A DNA stretch of 64,000 bases from Blautia luti (GTDB lineage: Bacteria; Bacillota; Clostridia; Lachnospirales; Lachnospiraceae). Shown in pieces: positions 38,344 through 47,817 of the stretch. Position numbers and translations under genes: made by a program. The DNA is taken from positions 3,180,501-3,244,500 of the forward strand of contig NZ_AP028156.1 in the NCBI RefSeq assembly GCF_033096465.1. The letters run 5' to 3'. How positions within the stretch are numbered: the first letter of the stretch is position 1; the number at the start of each line of letters is the position of its first letter. Below the pieces are notes generated by a model. That model was not told the DNA's origin, made no database searches, and saw only the letters and a list, made by a program, of their open reading frames with translations.

Positions 38344-38375
38344 ACCGTTCCGCCCACCACTGTGGGCAGAACGGT
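38344..38375 (-). promoter_or_regulatory. Intergenic hairpin between binding-protein and permease genes
   Basis: On the minus strand ACCGTTCTGCCCAC pairs with GTGGGCGGAACGGT (one wobble) and is followed by only four T. Such leaky or mRNA-stabilising hairpins commonly raise binding-protein levels over the permeases. Confidence 0.7.
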
Positions 38376-38409
38376 CAGTGTTTATAGATTTATATTTCTT
38401 TCAAATCTA

Positions 38410-39765
38410 TTAATAGTTCTCTTCGTATGCTTTCTGAGCATCTGCTGCTACATCTTCCGGAGACATTTCACCATTCATCATAGTCTGGAGGTCTGTGTTA
38501 AGAACATCCCATACAGCGCTGTTGATGTAGGAATCATAGATTTCACATTTTGTTGTGTCAACATAAGAATAGTTGTAGAAATCCTGTGTTATCTGGTCAA
38601 ATTTGCTCAGGTCAACATCGTCTGTCTTTGTTAATCCACTCAGTGCATAGTTCTCTGCTACATATGTAGAGAATGCAGGTCCTGTAACTTCCTGTGCAAG
38701 ATCGATAGCTGCTGCTAATTTATCAGGATCATCAGCAACCTTAGGATTGATTGCTACTGCATATCCAAGACCAATGTTCTGAGAATCAGGATCTTCTGTT
38801 GCATCTGCAGGCTGTGGAAGAACTGCAAATCCGATGTTATTGAATTTCTCTTCGTCACTGTCTTTCAGAGTTGCTGCGATGTAAGATTCATCCCAGTTAC
38901 CGCCGATGAATGCTGCTGCATCACCAGAGATGTAGTATTCACGAGCGTCTTCGTTTGTTACAGAGTTATAATCTTCATTAAAGATATCTGTTTCTGTGAA
39001 CAGATGCTGTGTTTCTGTAAGAGCCTTTACAAATGCTTCATCTGTAAATGCGGCACCGCTCTTGTCAATTAAGCTCTGGAACCAATCTTTACCGGTGTAT
39101 CTGTCACCTAATGTTGATAACCAGTCACTGTTTGCCTGCCATTTACCGCCGTTACCAAATGCGATTGTATCAATGCCCTGATCTTTGAAATATTCGGATG
39201 CTTTTTCAACATCTTCCCATGTTGATGGGAATTCATCGTATCCGGCTTCTTTCCACATTGCTTTATCATAGATAACTACTGTACAGGTACCACCTGTCAG
39301 TACAGGATATCCATAAAGTTTGTCGCCATCTTTAAATGGTGTAAAGTAATCCTGATCATACTGATCATAGTACGGAGAAGCTTTAATGGTATCTGTCAGA
39401 TCCATGATCAGTCCCTGCTCAGCCCATGCTTTTGTGTTCATACCCTGAAGTAAGAATACGTCCGGAAGGTTATCTGCTGCTGCAAGAGTAGCGATCTGAG
39501 TCTTGTACTCAGCGTTTGCAAGTACGTTCTCGTTCAGTGTGATATCCGGATGAGCTTCCTGCCATGCAGCTAATACTGTACGGAATCCATCAGAACCGCC
39601 ATTTCCTTCTGATTCCTCAGATGTGGAATAATGCATGATCTCCAGCTCGCCCTTGTAAGCCAGATCGCTCTTAGCAACATCTGTTGCTGCGCTAACGCCT
39701 ACAGCACCTACCATTGATGTAACTGTTGCTGTTGCCAGGGCAACTGCCATAATCTTTTTTTTCAT
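38410..39765 (-). CDS. Extracellular sugar-binding protein, CUT1 type, no lipobox
   Basis: 451 residues. The binding fold matches SBP_bac_1 proteins: [53 protein letters not shown], and [15 protein letters not shown]. The N-terminal signal peptide ([20 protein letters not shown]) ends AVGVSA|ATD, a type I site, and contains no cysteine. Most Gram-positive binding proteins are lipoproteins, so this one should be released or held some other way. It is the first gene of the ABC operon, with a good promoter, an operator-like palindrome and a following hairpin that favours its overproduction. Confidence 0.93.
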   Translation of the reverse strand: MKKKIMAVALATATVTSMVGAVGVSAATDVAKSDLAYKGELEIMHYSTSEESEGNGGSDGFRTVLAAWQEAHPDITLNENVLANAEYKTQIATLAAADNLPDVFLLQGMNTKAWAEQGLIMDLTDTIKASPYYDQYDQDYFTPFKDGDKLYGYPVLTGGTCTVVIYDKAMWKEAGYDEFPSTWEDVEKASEYFKDQGIDTIAFGNGGKWQANSDWLSTLGDRYTGKDWFQSLIDKSGAAFTDEAFVKALTETQHLFTETDIFNEDYNSVTNEDAREYYISGDAAAFIGGNWDESYIAATLKDSDEEKFNNIGFAVLPQPADATEDPDSQNIGLGYAVAINPKVADDPDKLAAAIDLAQEVTGPAFSTYVAENYALSGLTKTDDVDLSKFDQITQDFYNYSYVDTTKCEIYDSYINSAVWDVLNTDLQTMMNGEMSPEDVAADAQKAYEENY

Positions 39766-39843
39766 TGTGTGTCCTCCTTTTAAATTAAAAATAATTTCGT
39801 TCGTGTGGAGATGTCTCTCAATTTACTTTCGAAACACTCTTTT

Positions 39844-39879
39844 CGATTAAGCTTTTTTTGAATTGAATTTACTTAATCG
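39844..39879 (-). promoter_or_regulatory. Operator-like inverted repeat of the sugar ABC operon
   Basis: CGATTAAG-N20-CTTAATCG lies just downstream of the predicted start point (about +7 to +42), a place for a repressor roadblock. The core recurs in the palindrome at 40073-40094. The CG centre suits a LacI-family regulator; no regulator gene is nearby. Confidence 0.55.
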
Positions 39880-39892
39880 TTTTCTTTCCTTT

Positions 39893-39921
39893 ATTAAACA
39901 GCAGTTTACCCAATTTGTCAA
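39893..39921 (-). promoter_or_regulatory. Promoter of the sugar ABC operon
   Basis: TTGACA, 17-bp spacer, TTTAAT on the minus strand, a near-consensus sigma-A promoter, giving a leader of about 120 nt. The rest of 39922-40072 is AT-rich with no gene. Confidence 0.8.
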
Positions 39922-40072
39922 TGGGTTTTTTGCTTAAATTATGCGGTTTGTATAATCTGCTACATATTTAGTCTATGTTTTTGGTTATTTATTCTTAACA
40001 GATTTTCGTATTCTTTTGTTTGTTTTTTATTTTTTTCGACATTTTGCGTATTTTTACTCTGTTTTGCAAACT

Positions 40073-40094
40073 TTAACGTAATCGTTTTCGTTAA
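40073..40094. promoter_or_regulatory. Second palindrome with the same core
   Basis: TTAACG-N10-CGTTAA containing AATCGTTTTC, also present at 39875-39884. It could be an auxiliary operator for the ABC operon. Confidence 0.45.
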
Positions 40095-40098
40095 TAAT

Positions 40099-40833
40099 TT
40101 AGCGCATTTTCTCCATAATTCCTACTGCTGCACCCAGATTTCCTCCATTTGCCAGAAGTTCCCTGACTTTTCTCTGAAGTGAAGTATTTTCGGGCAATTC
40201 CTGTACCGGAGTATCCGCTTTCGCACCAAAGAGCCATTCCATGTATTCTTTGTCATCCGGAAGATCCTCTAAGATGCGAAAACGTTTTTGAAATTTCGCG
40301 ATATTTGATGTCTCTTTTACAATCTCGCCCAGCCTCGGGGAAAGAAGCCAGGATTCGCAGAAATATTCCACATCTTTATAATCAGGATAAAACTCTGCCA
40401 TAAATTCTTCTGCCTGCTTCAGGGATTCATCCACTTTCTCCGGCGTAAATTCCGCATCCGATGGAATATGAACACTCACTGCATTTCTGCCCTGGGACTG
40501 TGTCAGCTCATACTCCAGCTCCCCGATCCTGAAAAGCACCATATTAATCTGACGGTGAGTCCACCAGCCGCGATCGAATTCCGCCTTACCGGTTCTATCC
40601 TTGCATTCCTTAATGAAACGGGTGAAACACTTCATGGTGTCTGTGAAGATTTTCTCGTCTATTCCCTTGTTCAGGTATTTTGTGTGAGTTTCGCAGACAC
40701 GTAGGAGTTGGGAGGTGAGGTCAGCGGGGACGGTGTTTTTGTTTTGGGCTTTCATTTGTTTTTCTTCATCCAATACTCTTTCGGTGACATCCTGTGGAAG
40801 ATTGATTTCTTTGCATAATTCTGATAATTTCAT
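40099..40833 (-). CDS. Acyltransferase-like protein (NAT_N/GNAT-like C, DUF5596 type)
   Basis: 244 residues, no signal or membrane segment. Characteristic stretches are FDRGWWTHRQINMVLFRIGELEYEL and VSVHIPSDAEFTPEKVDESL with FCESWLLSPRLGEIV. These recur in proteins annotated as two-domain N-acyltransferase-like (DUF5596) in Clostridia. The acceptor and donor are unknown and the assignment rests on motif memory. The gene appears monocistronic and is separated from the ABC promoter by the palindrome at 40073-40094. 40834-41080 holds no gene that I can support. Confidence 0.65.
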   Translation of the reverse strand: MKLSELCKEINLPQDVTERVLDEEKQMKAQNKNTVPADLTSQLLRVCETHTKYLNKGIDEKIFTDTMKCFTRFIKECKDRTGKAEFDRGWWTHRQINMVLFRIGELEYELTQSQGRNAVSVHIPSDAEFTPEKVDESLKQAEEFMAEFYPDYKDVEYFCESWLLSPRLGEIVKETSNIAKFQKRFRILEDLPDDKEYMEWLFGAKADTPVQELPENTSLQRKVRELLANGGNLGAAVGIMEKMR

Positions 40834-41080
40834 GAAATGAGCTCCTTTTCTGTAAATGCTTGATTTTTTCTATATTCTATTGTGAGGTGTGGGCAACTGG
40901 TATATCAGGGTAGAAATCCTGTATAATTTCTGTAGTCCACCGAGGCTGGAAAATCTGTCTCATAAAATAAAAATCCTACCCTGCAGAGGAATCATTGGTA
41001 TTAACGCAAGACTCTCTGTCGGATAGAATTTGTTTATTTATTATGTGGGACAGTGAAAAGGCCAGAAAACTCCGTCCCTA

Positions 41081-42361
41081 TTAATCTAATTTAATCAGAA
41101 AATTGTATGGAATCCCCTGATGAAGGTTAAGAATATCTTCTGTGCAAACAATCTCACCATCATCCGGAGCATAATAAATACTTTTCACCATTTTACTACT
41201 GTTCAACGCATAACGGCCGGTAATACCCGGAGTAGACCGAACCATAATCCATTTCTTTTTTCCACTCACCCTTAAAGTTGTCATTTCTTCAGTCTTTATC
41301 TCTGCCGGATCTTTACTTCCCAAAACGACACTCTTAGTATCTTCAAATATTTTTCCGGTTGCAGGTTCATTTAGCGTAGCATGATAGATTCTCCGAACAG
41401 TTTTTTCTGACTCTTTTTCATCCTCATACTTCACATCCAGATCATATTGCCCATTCGATTTATCCAATATTTTTTCTGATCCATCTGAATATATAAGCGT
41501 CACTGAATAAACCTTAAGAGTATTTAAGTATTTCGCAAACCTAGCTGGAACAGTTTCCAGATCCTGATCCAGTTCCAGTTTTACAGAAGTGAGTATTACT
41601 TCTTCCGATTCGCTCTGATCCTGTGAATCTGTCGAATATCCACTGTCTGAATCTCCTGTCTCTTCTTCTGCAGGTGTTTCATTCTTTTGATTCTGCCCGG
41701 TTACTATCCTCGATGTATACCCAAGTTTTTCATAGTTCTCTGCATTGAAAATTGTAAGAACATAATCTGAAGAAGGCTTCAAATTTAAACAAAGCTCTGT
41801 GTCATTTTCATTAAAATCCATTATATCCTGCACAGGTTCCTGATCCACTACGCTGTTCTTCTCCGAATCAAAGAGGTACAAAACCACATCTGATTCTCTC
41901 AATACCTGATTAAAAGAAATTGTATACGTCACTTCTGAATCGTTTTTGATATGAAGAAGATAAAGATCACTGTAAGAATTCAATAAGAAAATATTCTCCT
42001 GTTCCTGAACGGGTAAAAAATCTGAAAATGGCATAACTACACTTTTTTGCGGAAGTACAATCTCTGTCTGTTCCTCTATGGTGTTCTCCGTATTTCCTTC
42101 AGCATCTATAATATCCTGAAAATCCTGTGTTTCTTCAACATTCTGATTTTCTGCATTTCCGTATGCTGTATCTTCTGTATTTTCCTCTCCATCCGGCAGT
42201 CCGGCAATATCCTGATCTGTTGTATCTTCCGGTTCTGTGTCTTCATCTGCCGAAAATTCCTCAGCCATTACAACCATCCCTGTATTTACATTCATTGCAT
42301 TTATCATAAATCCGTAAGATAACAAAACTGCCCCCATACGAAGAAGCGACTTTTTCTTCAC
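41081..42361 (-). CDS. Secreted acidic protein, unknown
   Basis: 426 residues with a GTG start at 42361 (TTAGGAGATGATCAAGG upstream). A signal peptide (KKKSLLRMGAVLLSYGFMIN) is followed by a long Asp/Glu/Thr-rich region (residues about 34-100), a folded-looking segment (FLLNSYSDLYLLHIKNDSEVTYTISFN), another acidic linker (ETGDSDSGYSTDSQDQSESEE), and a beta-rich C-terminus. No LPXTG or lipobox is visible, so attachment is unclear. The bracketed beta domains suggest an adhesin or matrix protein; no family is recognised. It follows the LRR lipoprotein gene by 208 bp on the same strand. Confidence 0.7.
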   Translation of the reverse strand: MKKKSLLRMGAVLLSYGFMINAMNVNTGMVVMAEEFSADEDTEPEDTTDQDIAGLPDGEENTEDTAYGNAENQNVEETQDFQDIIDAEGNTENTIEEQTEIVLPQKSVVMPFSDFLPVQEQENIFLLNSYSDLYLLHIKNDSEVTYTISFNQVLRESDVVLYLFDSEKNSVVDQEPVQDIMDFNENDTELCLNLKPSSDYVLTIFNAENYEKLGYTSRIVTGQNQKNETPAEEETGDSDSGYSTDSQDQSESEEVILTSVKLELDQDLETVPARFAKYLNTLKVYSVTLIYSDGSEKILDKSNGQYDLDVKYEDEKESEKTVRRIYHATLNEPATGKIFEDTKSVVLGSKDPAEIKTEEMTTLRVSGKKKWIMVRSTPGITGRYALNSSKMVKSIYYAPDDGEIVCTEDILNLHQGIPYNFLIKLD

Positions 42362-42569
42362 CCTTGATCATCTCCTAAATCATTCATCATATTAATAGGA
42401 TAATAACATTTTTTCTTTCATTTTACAAGAATGCTGATTTCATTATCCTACCACGAAATGAACAAAGCCCCTCCATTTGCGTCTGGATAAGTTCTTCCCG
42501 ACAGCCAATAAAAATTATGAGGACAGGGGCAGCACTGCCGCTATTTTTGTTTGAACACATCTGATAAAT

Positions 42570-44306
42570 CTACTGTTCTTTTTCCATCTTTGGACTTGCC
42601 GAAAAACAGTCATCCGGTATTTTCGTCAGACTTTCCGGCATATCTACCTGCTCCAGATTATCACAGAAGGAAGCAAATGCTGACGGTAATTCCGTTATCC
42701 CTTCACCCAATGTGATCTTTTTGATTTTTGATCCGGAAAAGGTTCCGAATCCTTCGAAAATACATTCCTTTCCAAAGACAGCTTCCTCAAATCCAGTGTC
42801 CATGAAGCAACAGCCTTTTACTGTTGAACCATCTCCTATATGTATGTATCCCCCGGCTCCTGCCCCACTGAAAGCGGAATCCCAAAGATAATTTTCACTG
42901 GCAGGCAGTTCCACGTCTCTCAAGGCTACACAATCTCTGAATGCAGATCCGTCAATTTCTACTGCCTGATTACCAAAAACCACAGTTTCCAGACTGGTAC
43001 AGCCTGAAAAAGCATAGCCTCCAATCCAGGTCAGAGAATCCGGAAGTGTTATTTTTTTCAGACCGGTGCAGCCCTCAAATGCTGAAACATCAATATAGCG
43101 CATTCCCTCCGGAACTTCAACAGAAGTAATCTTTGTATTATCCTTAAATGCCAGTCTAGCAACACCATTCATTACCGTGTCTTCAATGCTGGAAGGCAGA
43201 ACAAGCTCCGTTCCTTCTCCTGTATAACCACTCAGCTCCTCATAGCCATTTTTCTCATAGCCGCCATTATCCTGCTGTTCCTCCTCAAGCTGTTCCAGGT
43301 CAATCTCCAGACTTTCCAGCAATGTTTTCATCTCTTCCCTGTCCAGGAATTTCCAGAGTTCTTCTTCCAGACAATCAGGAATGCTCACCAGTATGCTTAA
43401 AATATACTGATCTGTCAGATCTCTGTAAAGAGTAATGTCTCCTTCCTCCCTGCGGCATGCCACATAGTAATGGCTTTCTCCCACATCTGTTTCTTTTATT
43501 TCTCCGTCTGCCTTTCTTTCTGCATTTTTCTTTGCATCCGGGAAGTGGACGATCTGAATATTCAGGTTACCCTCATAAGCACAATGAATCTTTCCATTCA
43601 CAAAGAACTCTGCATATTCTCTGCCCTGCCACCGGGTTGGCAGTTTCACGGAAATTCCTTTGGCAGTCACCTCTTCATACTCAATTCCTTCCTGGAATTT
43701 TATTCCCTTCATCACAGTCTGTATCAGCTTATCTTCCATCACAGTATAGATATCATCAAAACGCTCTGTTGTTTTTACTTCAATCTTCAGACCATCCCAG
43801 TTTCCTACATAATGATCCTCATATTTCAGAATTGCAGCATATTCTCCGCTTCCCAGATATACTGCAGTCTGATCCGGTCCGTTTTTAGCTTCATCCAGAT
43901 TAGAGCTGAATACAATTGCATTCATACCGCTGATGGTGGTTTCTTCTGTTTTTACCTGCTTTGCGCCTCCTTCACGGGCATTCTGTGCATATTCAAGCTC
44001 CGTAATGCGATTAGAAAGCTGTCCCGCTGTTATGGGAGCAAGTGTCATTGTCCATTTCCCATCTGGATCTGTAAATTCCAGATAGCTCTCTTTTTCTGTC
44101 GGTTCTTCTGCTTCATAGGGAAGAGTAACCGTAAATTTCCCCTCCACATAATCATATTCTTTATACTCCGGCAGCGGTGTGGGTGTTGCCGTAGGTGCAG
44201 GAGTTGCTGTGGGCGCTGCTTCTTCAGGCTTTTTCTCACCACATGCACACAAAAGACAAACACACAAAAATACAATCGGAAGCATCACTCTTTTTAAACT
44301 TTTCAT
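42570..44306 (-). CDS. BspA-type leucine-rich repeat lipoprotein
   Basis: 578 residues. The lipobox CLLCAC with Cys22 makes it a lipoprotein; a Pro/Thr/Ala linker (PTATPAPTATPTPLPEYKEY) follows. Residues about 50-330 have two related beta-rich modules without recognised family. The C-terminal third carries LRR_5 repeats: FEGCTGLKKITLPDSLTWIGGYAF, FSGCTSLETVVFGN, FRDCVALRDVELPAS. GAAAGGAGAAAGCT precedes the ATG. It ends among genes for other surface and zinc-ribbon proteins; a related protein starts the window. Confidence 0.85.
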   Translation of the reverse strand: MKSLKRVMLPIVFLCVCLLCACGEKKPEEAAPTATPAPTATPTPLPEYKEYDYVEGKFTVTLPYEAEEPTEKESYLEFTDPDGKWTMTLAPITAGQLSNRITELEYAQNAREGGAKQVKTEETTISGMNAIVFSSNLDEAKNGPDQTAVYLGSGEYAAILKYEDHYVGNWDGLKIEVKTTERFDDIYTVMEDKLIQTVMKGIKFQEGIEYEEVTAKGISVKLPTRWQGREYAEFFVNGKIHCAYEGNLNIQIVHFPDAKKNAERKADGEIKETDVGESHYYVACRREEGDITLYRDLTDQYILSILVSIPDCLEEELWKFLDREEMKTLLESLEIDLEQLEEEQQDNGGYEKNGYEELSGYTGEGTELVLPSSIEDTVMNGVARLAFKDNTKITSVEVPEGMRYIDVSAFEGCTGLKKITLPDSLTWIGGYAFSGCTSLETVVFGNQAVEIDGSAFRDCVALRDVELPASENYLWDSAFSGAGAGGYIHIGDGSTVKGCCFMDTGFEEAVFGKECIFEGFGTFSGSKIKKITLGEGITELPSAFASFCDNLEQVDMPESLTKIPDDCFSASPKMEKEQ

Positions 44307-44376
44307 AGCTTTCTCCTTTCTGAATCCTTCCTTTAGTTACATAACCATTTTCCTCCTCTCACTCATAGAGCTTTTA

Positions 44377-44901
44377 TCATGAGTTAAGGCGCTGTCCGCA
44401 ATATTCACAATTGCTCAGACGTCCTTTTATTACCTGATTTTTTGCACCGCAGCTGGCACAGGTAACTGTAATATAAATCTTTTCATTTACACGTCTGTTT
44501 GGTGCAGTAATCATAATATAATTTCCTTCTCTGTCTATCTGGATATTCCGGATATATCCCCTGGCAATAAATTTTTCCAGATTTTTTACTGCACCTTTTC
44601 CCAGCTCCTGTTCAAGTTTTTCAAATGAGACCGTATTCTGGGCATAAGATTCAAACCAGCAGGCAATTTCCCTGGCTTTTTTCTTCCGTAATGCTTTCTG
44701 AACTTCCCTGAAAGTCGGATATAAAAATAACAGACAGAGCAGAATCTCTGTTGCTGCCATTCCCCAGCGTCCTTCACCAATATACTTCTCCGATGCACCA
44801 ATGGCTCCCAGGGAGAAAAGTATGCAGAAGCCACAAAGAACCCACTTCAGTTTCCCCAACACCCCTGCTTTTTTATTTTTTTCTGTCAAAAAATCATTCA
44901 T
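44377..44901 (-). CDS. Membrane protein with C-terminal zinc ribbon, unknown
   Basis: 174 residues. Two N-terminal hydrophobic segments (KWVLCGFCILFSLGAIGA and WGMAATEILLCLLFLYP), then a helical region resembling a PCI/winged-helix module (SFEKLEQELGKGAVKNLEKFIARGYI). The C-terminus is a zinc ribbon CASCG...CEYCG. The middle and end resemble zinc-ribbon regulators fused to membrane anchors in Clostridia. Function unknown. AGAGGAAACAGAC precedes the ATG; it lies 58 bp downstream of the secreted protein gene. Confidence 0.7.
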   Translation of the reverse strand: MNDFLTEKNKKAGVLGKLKWVLCGFCILFSLGAIGASEKYIGEGRWGMAATEILLCLLFLYPTFREVQKALRKKKAREIACWFESYAQNTVSFEKLEQELGKGAVKNLEKFIARGYIRNIQIDREGNYIMITAPNRRVNEKIYITVTCASCGAKNQVIKGRLSNCEYCGQRLNS

Positions 44902-44959
44902 GTCTGTTTCCTCTTTCTCTGATTAATCAAAATTCTATAATATGTTGGTGAAGCTTCTG

Positions 44960-45811
44960 TCAGCCTGCCCCCAGCAGAATCCATGCATCACCTGACGGAT
45001 CATAATAATAAACCACATTGTCTCCTACTGCATAATAATGTTCTTTTGTAAAATGATCCTCGTGATCCGTTCCCAGAACAAATACCGGACAATTTCTTCC
45101 TTCAATGTACTCCTCAGTACCTGTATACCACAAAGACATCCCAAGACCAAGGTAATAGCTGACTTCATCTGTTTCTGAAAGCTGTTCTCTGGCAATCCTG
45201 ATATCCAGTTCCGAATCATACCCGGGATCACACTCATCCCAATTATAATATATGGAGAAATCATAGCAGTGAGTTTCTGCTGCAAGATGACCATCCTTTA
45301 ACGACACCATCGGATGGTATTGCACACTCATATTCTGCTTCTGTACAGAAACCATCACATTGGAATGAATCTCACTCACATTGCAGCGCAGGATAATGAT
45401 TTCATTCTCCTGCCCCGTATAATATGGGGCATTCAGATCATCCAGATATTCCCCTTCTTCCGTAGGCTGAGCCGGATAAACGCTGACCCTGCAGTCATCC
45501 CCCGGGACAATGGCATAAATTTCATATCCCCCTGCATCAACCACTGTTCCATCCTGTAAAAAAGGATACGCAGCTGCCACTTCTCCCTGTCTGGTATATT
45601 CAAGTATCTCTGCTGCCTCTGCACCTTCATAGGTATATCCCAGAAATGCCATTCCGGCCTGACATTCATTTTCCCTGATAATGTCCTGCAGAATTGCCAG
45701 ATTCTCATCTGCCCCAGGTGCTCTGGCAAATACTTCTCTCATACCTCCGCCATGGATACCAACAGAAAACAGTACCGCACAAATACATACAACAACCGAA
45801 TATTTTTTCAT
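44960..45811 (-). CDS. Secreted protein, unknown
   Basis: 283 residues. A signal peptide (KKYSVVVCICAVLFSVGIHG) is followed by ARA near residue 30 and no lipobox. The mature part is beta-rich with few motifs: GYEIYAIVPGDDCRVSVYPA, NEIIILRCNVSEIHSNVMVSV, NVVYYYDPSGDAWILLGAG. Cysteines are scattered without a zinc pattern. No family recognised. AGAAGGGAGATGAGAGT precedes the ATG. It starts 88 bp after the response regulator stop and may be under its control. Confidence 0.65.
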   Translation of the reverse strand: MKKYSVVVCICAVLFSVGIHGGGMREVFARAPGADENLAILQDIIRENECQAGMAFLGYTYEGAEAAEILEYTRQGEVAAAYPFLQDGTVVDAGGYEIYAIVPGDDCRVSVYPAQPTEEGEYLDDLNAPYYTGQENEIIILRCNVSEIHSNVMVSVQKQNMSVQYHPMVSLKDGHLAAETHCYDFSIYYNWDECDPGYDSELDIRIAREQLSETDEVSYYLGLGMSLWYTGTEEYIEGRNCPVFVLGTDHEDHFTKEHYYAVGDNVVYYYDPSGDAWILLGAG

Positions 45812-45899
45812 ACTCTCATCTCCCTTCTTGTCAAACAGACATTTGCACTCCGCTTCGCTTTCTGCTCATAACAGAATAACTTCGCAGTTTATCAGATTT

Positions 45900-46526
45900 C
45901 TATTTTAATGTAGTTACGATCAGTTTACTTTCCAATGCTGCCGCTATCAGGTCTTCTTTACAGCTGTATCCTGCCCTGGTGATCATTTCCTGAAAATTCC
46001 ATCTCACCCCGGAGGTAGAGCATTTCATTTCCCTGGCAATCTCTGAATATGACATTCCACGGATATACAGGCGGAGCATCTCAATCTGCCTGGGACTGAT
46101 ATCGCCGCTTGTGATCCAGTTAAGCTCCACCTTCGGTGTCACATCCGGAAATACATGCTCACCATTTAAAGTTCTGTGGATCACACTCCGTATTTCCTCT
46201 TCCCCGTGATCCTTATACCAGAGACTGTCTGCGCATCCACTTTTTGCTCTCTCCAGCACCTTGGGATCAATCAGGGAAGTAACGATCAATACCTTTGTAT
46301 AGGGATGCTTCTCCCTGATCTCTTTTCCGGCACTGAGCCCATCATGATTATGAAACGTCTGCACATCCATGATCACAAGATCAATTGCCGAATAACCACA
46401 GATTTTTACAGCTTCACGTGCATCTGACACTGTCTGGACATGTCGGAATTCCGGCTCCTGCATAATAATATATTCAAAATACTTCTGCATGATCTTTTGA
46501 TCTTCTACTATCAATATCCGTACCAT
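45900..46526 (-). CDS. Response regulator, NarL/LuxR type
   Basis: 208 residues. Receiver domain with phospho-acceptor Asp54 in LVIMDVQ and the acidic pair Glu8-Asp9; Lys near residue 105 in WYKDHG. The LuxR HTH is ISPRQIEMLRLYIRGMSYSEIAREM with GVRWNF. AAAGGATGGGATTCG precedes the ATG. The start lies 53 bp inside the upstream kinase gene, so the two are surely cotranscribed. Its targets are likely the neighbouring secreted and LRR protein genes, but that is inference. Confidence 0.9.
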   Translation of the reverse strand: MVRILIVEDQKIMQKYFEYIIMQEPEFRHVQTVSDAREAVKICGYSAIDLVIMDVQTFHNHDGLSAGKEIREKHPYTKVLIVTSLIDPKVLERAKSGCADSLWYKDHGEEEIRSVIHRTLNGEHVFPDVTPKVELNWITSGDISPRQIEMLRLYIRGMSYSEIAREMKCSTSGVRWNFQEMITRAGYSCKEDLIAAALESKLIVTTLK

Positions 46527-47817
46527 CGAATCCCATCCTTTCTGCCAGAGGCATTTTCAATATCAGACAAAACTCAGGGGAAAAAGAAACCTGCATCCTG
46601 CATTTTCCTGATTCAGCGGCCTTTCTCAGCGCAGATAAACCACCGCCCTCTTCCGCATTTCTGTCAGGTGCCTCTCCATCATTGGTGATCCGGATGCTGT
46701 ATTCATCTGCACCTTTGTCTATCTTCACCCAAACAGTACTGCCATGGGCATGTCTGGCACAGTTTGTCACACATTCACGGATTGCTCTGTCTGTCAGTAA
46801 CCTGTAAGATGTATGCAGCGGAAAGTTCCCACTGATCTGAACTGAAATTCCAAGCTCTTCTGCATGTCTGATCGTATCCTTATATACTTCTTCCATACTC
46901 TCAACAGCAGAACCGGTAAGAATATAAACCAGATGTTTCAATACAGACAACTGTTTATCCATTTTATCCGGATCTTCTTTTCTTTCCAGTATTCTGCGTA
47001 TTGACAGAAGGCTTCGTCCAAAATTGTCATGAACCTGCATTTTCATGACAAGCGTCTCCTGCTCTCTGATTTTATCTCCGATTTTTTCGTACATTTCCTC
47101 CAGCTTATGATTCAGGATTTCCAGCTTTTCATTGTTTACCCTGATCTTTTCACCATTGTAATAAATTTCTGATACATTAACTGCCACTGTCTGCAGATAT
47201 CCTGCACAATCCGGCTCCTGCAGACCATATTCCTGAAACATCCAGACAGAACCATCAGGAAAATAAAACACATTGCTGTCTTTGCTCAATCTGCAAAGAC
47301 CTCCCGATTCAGGTTCCCCACTCATTGCTTTCCTTAATGCTTCATAATCCTGCAGATAAGAACCTGTCATGATTCTGCTCAGTTCCTGCATCTTGGTATT
47401 ACACAAAACAATCCTTCCAAGAGGATCCGAAAAACAGACTCCACAGGGAACGTCATTCACAGCCTCATTCACAGACCAGTAAGACAGAGAATGATGATAT
47501 CTGCGTCTCTCGCTCCGGATTGCCCAGCAAAGATAAAGCAATAATCCTATAACCACCGTCATTAAAACGCTGAACGGATACCCCTGAAGCATTGGCTGAT
47601 AGAAACTTTCTCCCAGACAATATCTGTGATCATTCATCAGAACGCCCATAAACATAAAAGAAACAGCAAAGACAGCCACTGCCGTTACGATTTTCTTTTT
47701 TCCGGAAAAACAGGTGATTCTTACCAACAGGAGAATTAGTTCCAAAACCAGGCAGATTTCAAAAAGAATCATCAGAAAATCCTGCATTGCCATACCGCAT
47801 TCCACAAAATCGATCAT
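46474..47817 (-). CDS. Sensor histidine kinase, NarX/HisKA_3-like
   Basis: 447 residues from ATG 47817, chosen for AGAGAGGCGGAAG. Two or three N-terminal membrane segments (DFLMILFEICLVLELILLLV, KIVTAVAVFAVSFMFMGVLM, FSVLMTVVIGLLLYLCWAI). A PAS-like module follows (VNDVPCGVCFSDPLGRIVLC). The H box is QVHDNFGRSLLSIRRI, with the phosphorylated His near residue 263; the N box is IRECVTNCARHAH; the G region is ITNDGEAP...EGGGLSALRKAAE. The kinase should phosphorylate Asp54 of the following regulator. It overlaps the 7TM gene by four bases (ATGA). Confidence 0.9.
   Translation of the reverse strand: MIDFVECGMAMQDFLMILFEICLVLELILLLVRITCFSGKKKIVTAVAVFAVSFMFMGVLMNDHRYCLGESFYQPMLQGYPFSVLMTVVIGLLLYLCWAIRSERRRYHHSLSYWSVNEAVNDVPCGVCFSDPLGRIVLCNTKMQELSRIMTGSYLQDYEALRKAMSGEPESGGLCRLSKDSNVFYFPDGSVWMFQEYGLQEPDCAGYLQTVAVNVSEIYYNGEKIRVNNEKLEILNHKLEEMYEKIGDKIREQETLVMKMQVHDNFGRSLLSIRRILERKEDPDKMDKQLSVLKHLVYILTGSAVESMEEVYKDTIRHAEELGISVQISGNFPLHTSYRLLTDRAIRECVTNCARHAHGSTVWVKIDKGADEYSIRITNDGEAPDRNAEEGGGLSALRKAAESGKCRMQVSFSPEFCLILKMPLAERMGFDGTDIDSRRSKDHAEVF

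Noticed and set aside
43470..44297. Plus-strand frame of 275 codons opposite the LRR lipoprotein
   Set aside because: Cys/Phe-rich antisense frame without ribosome site; the minus-strand gene has a lipobox, linker and LRR units.
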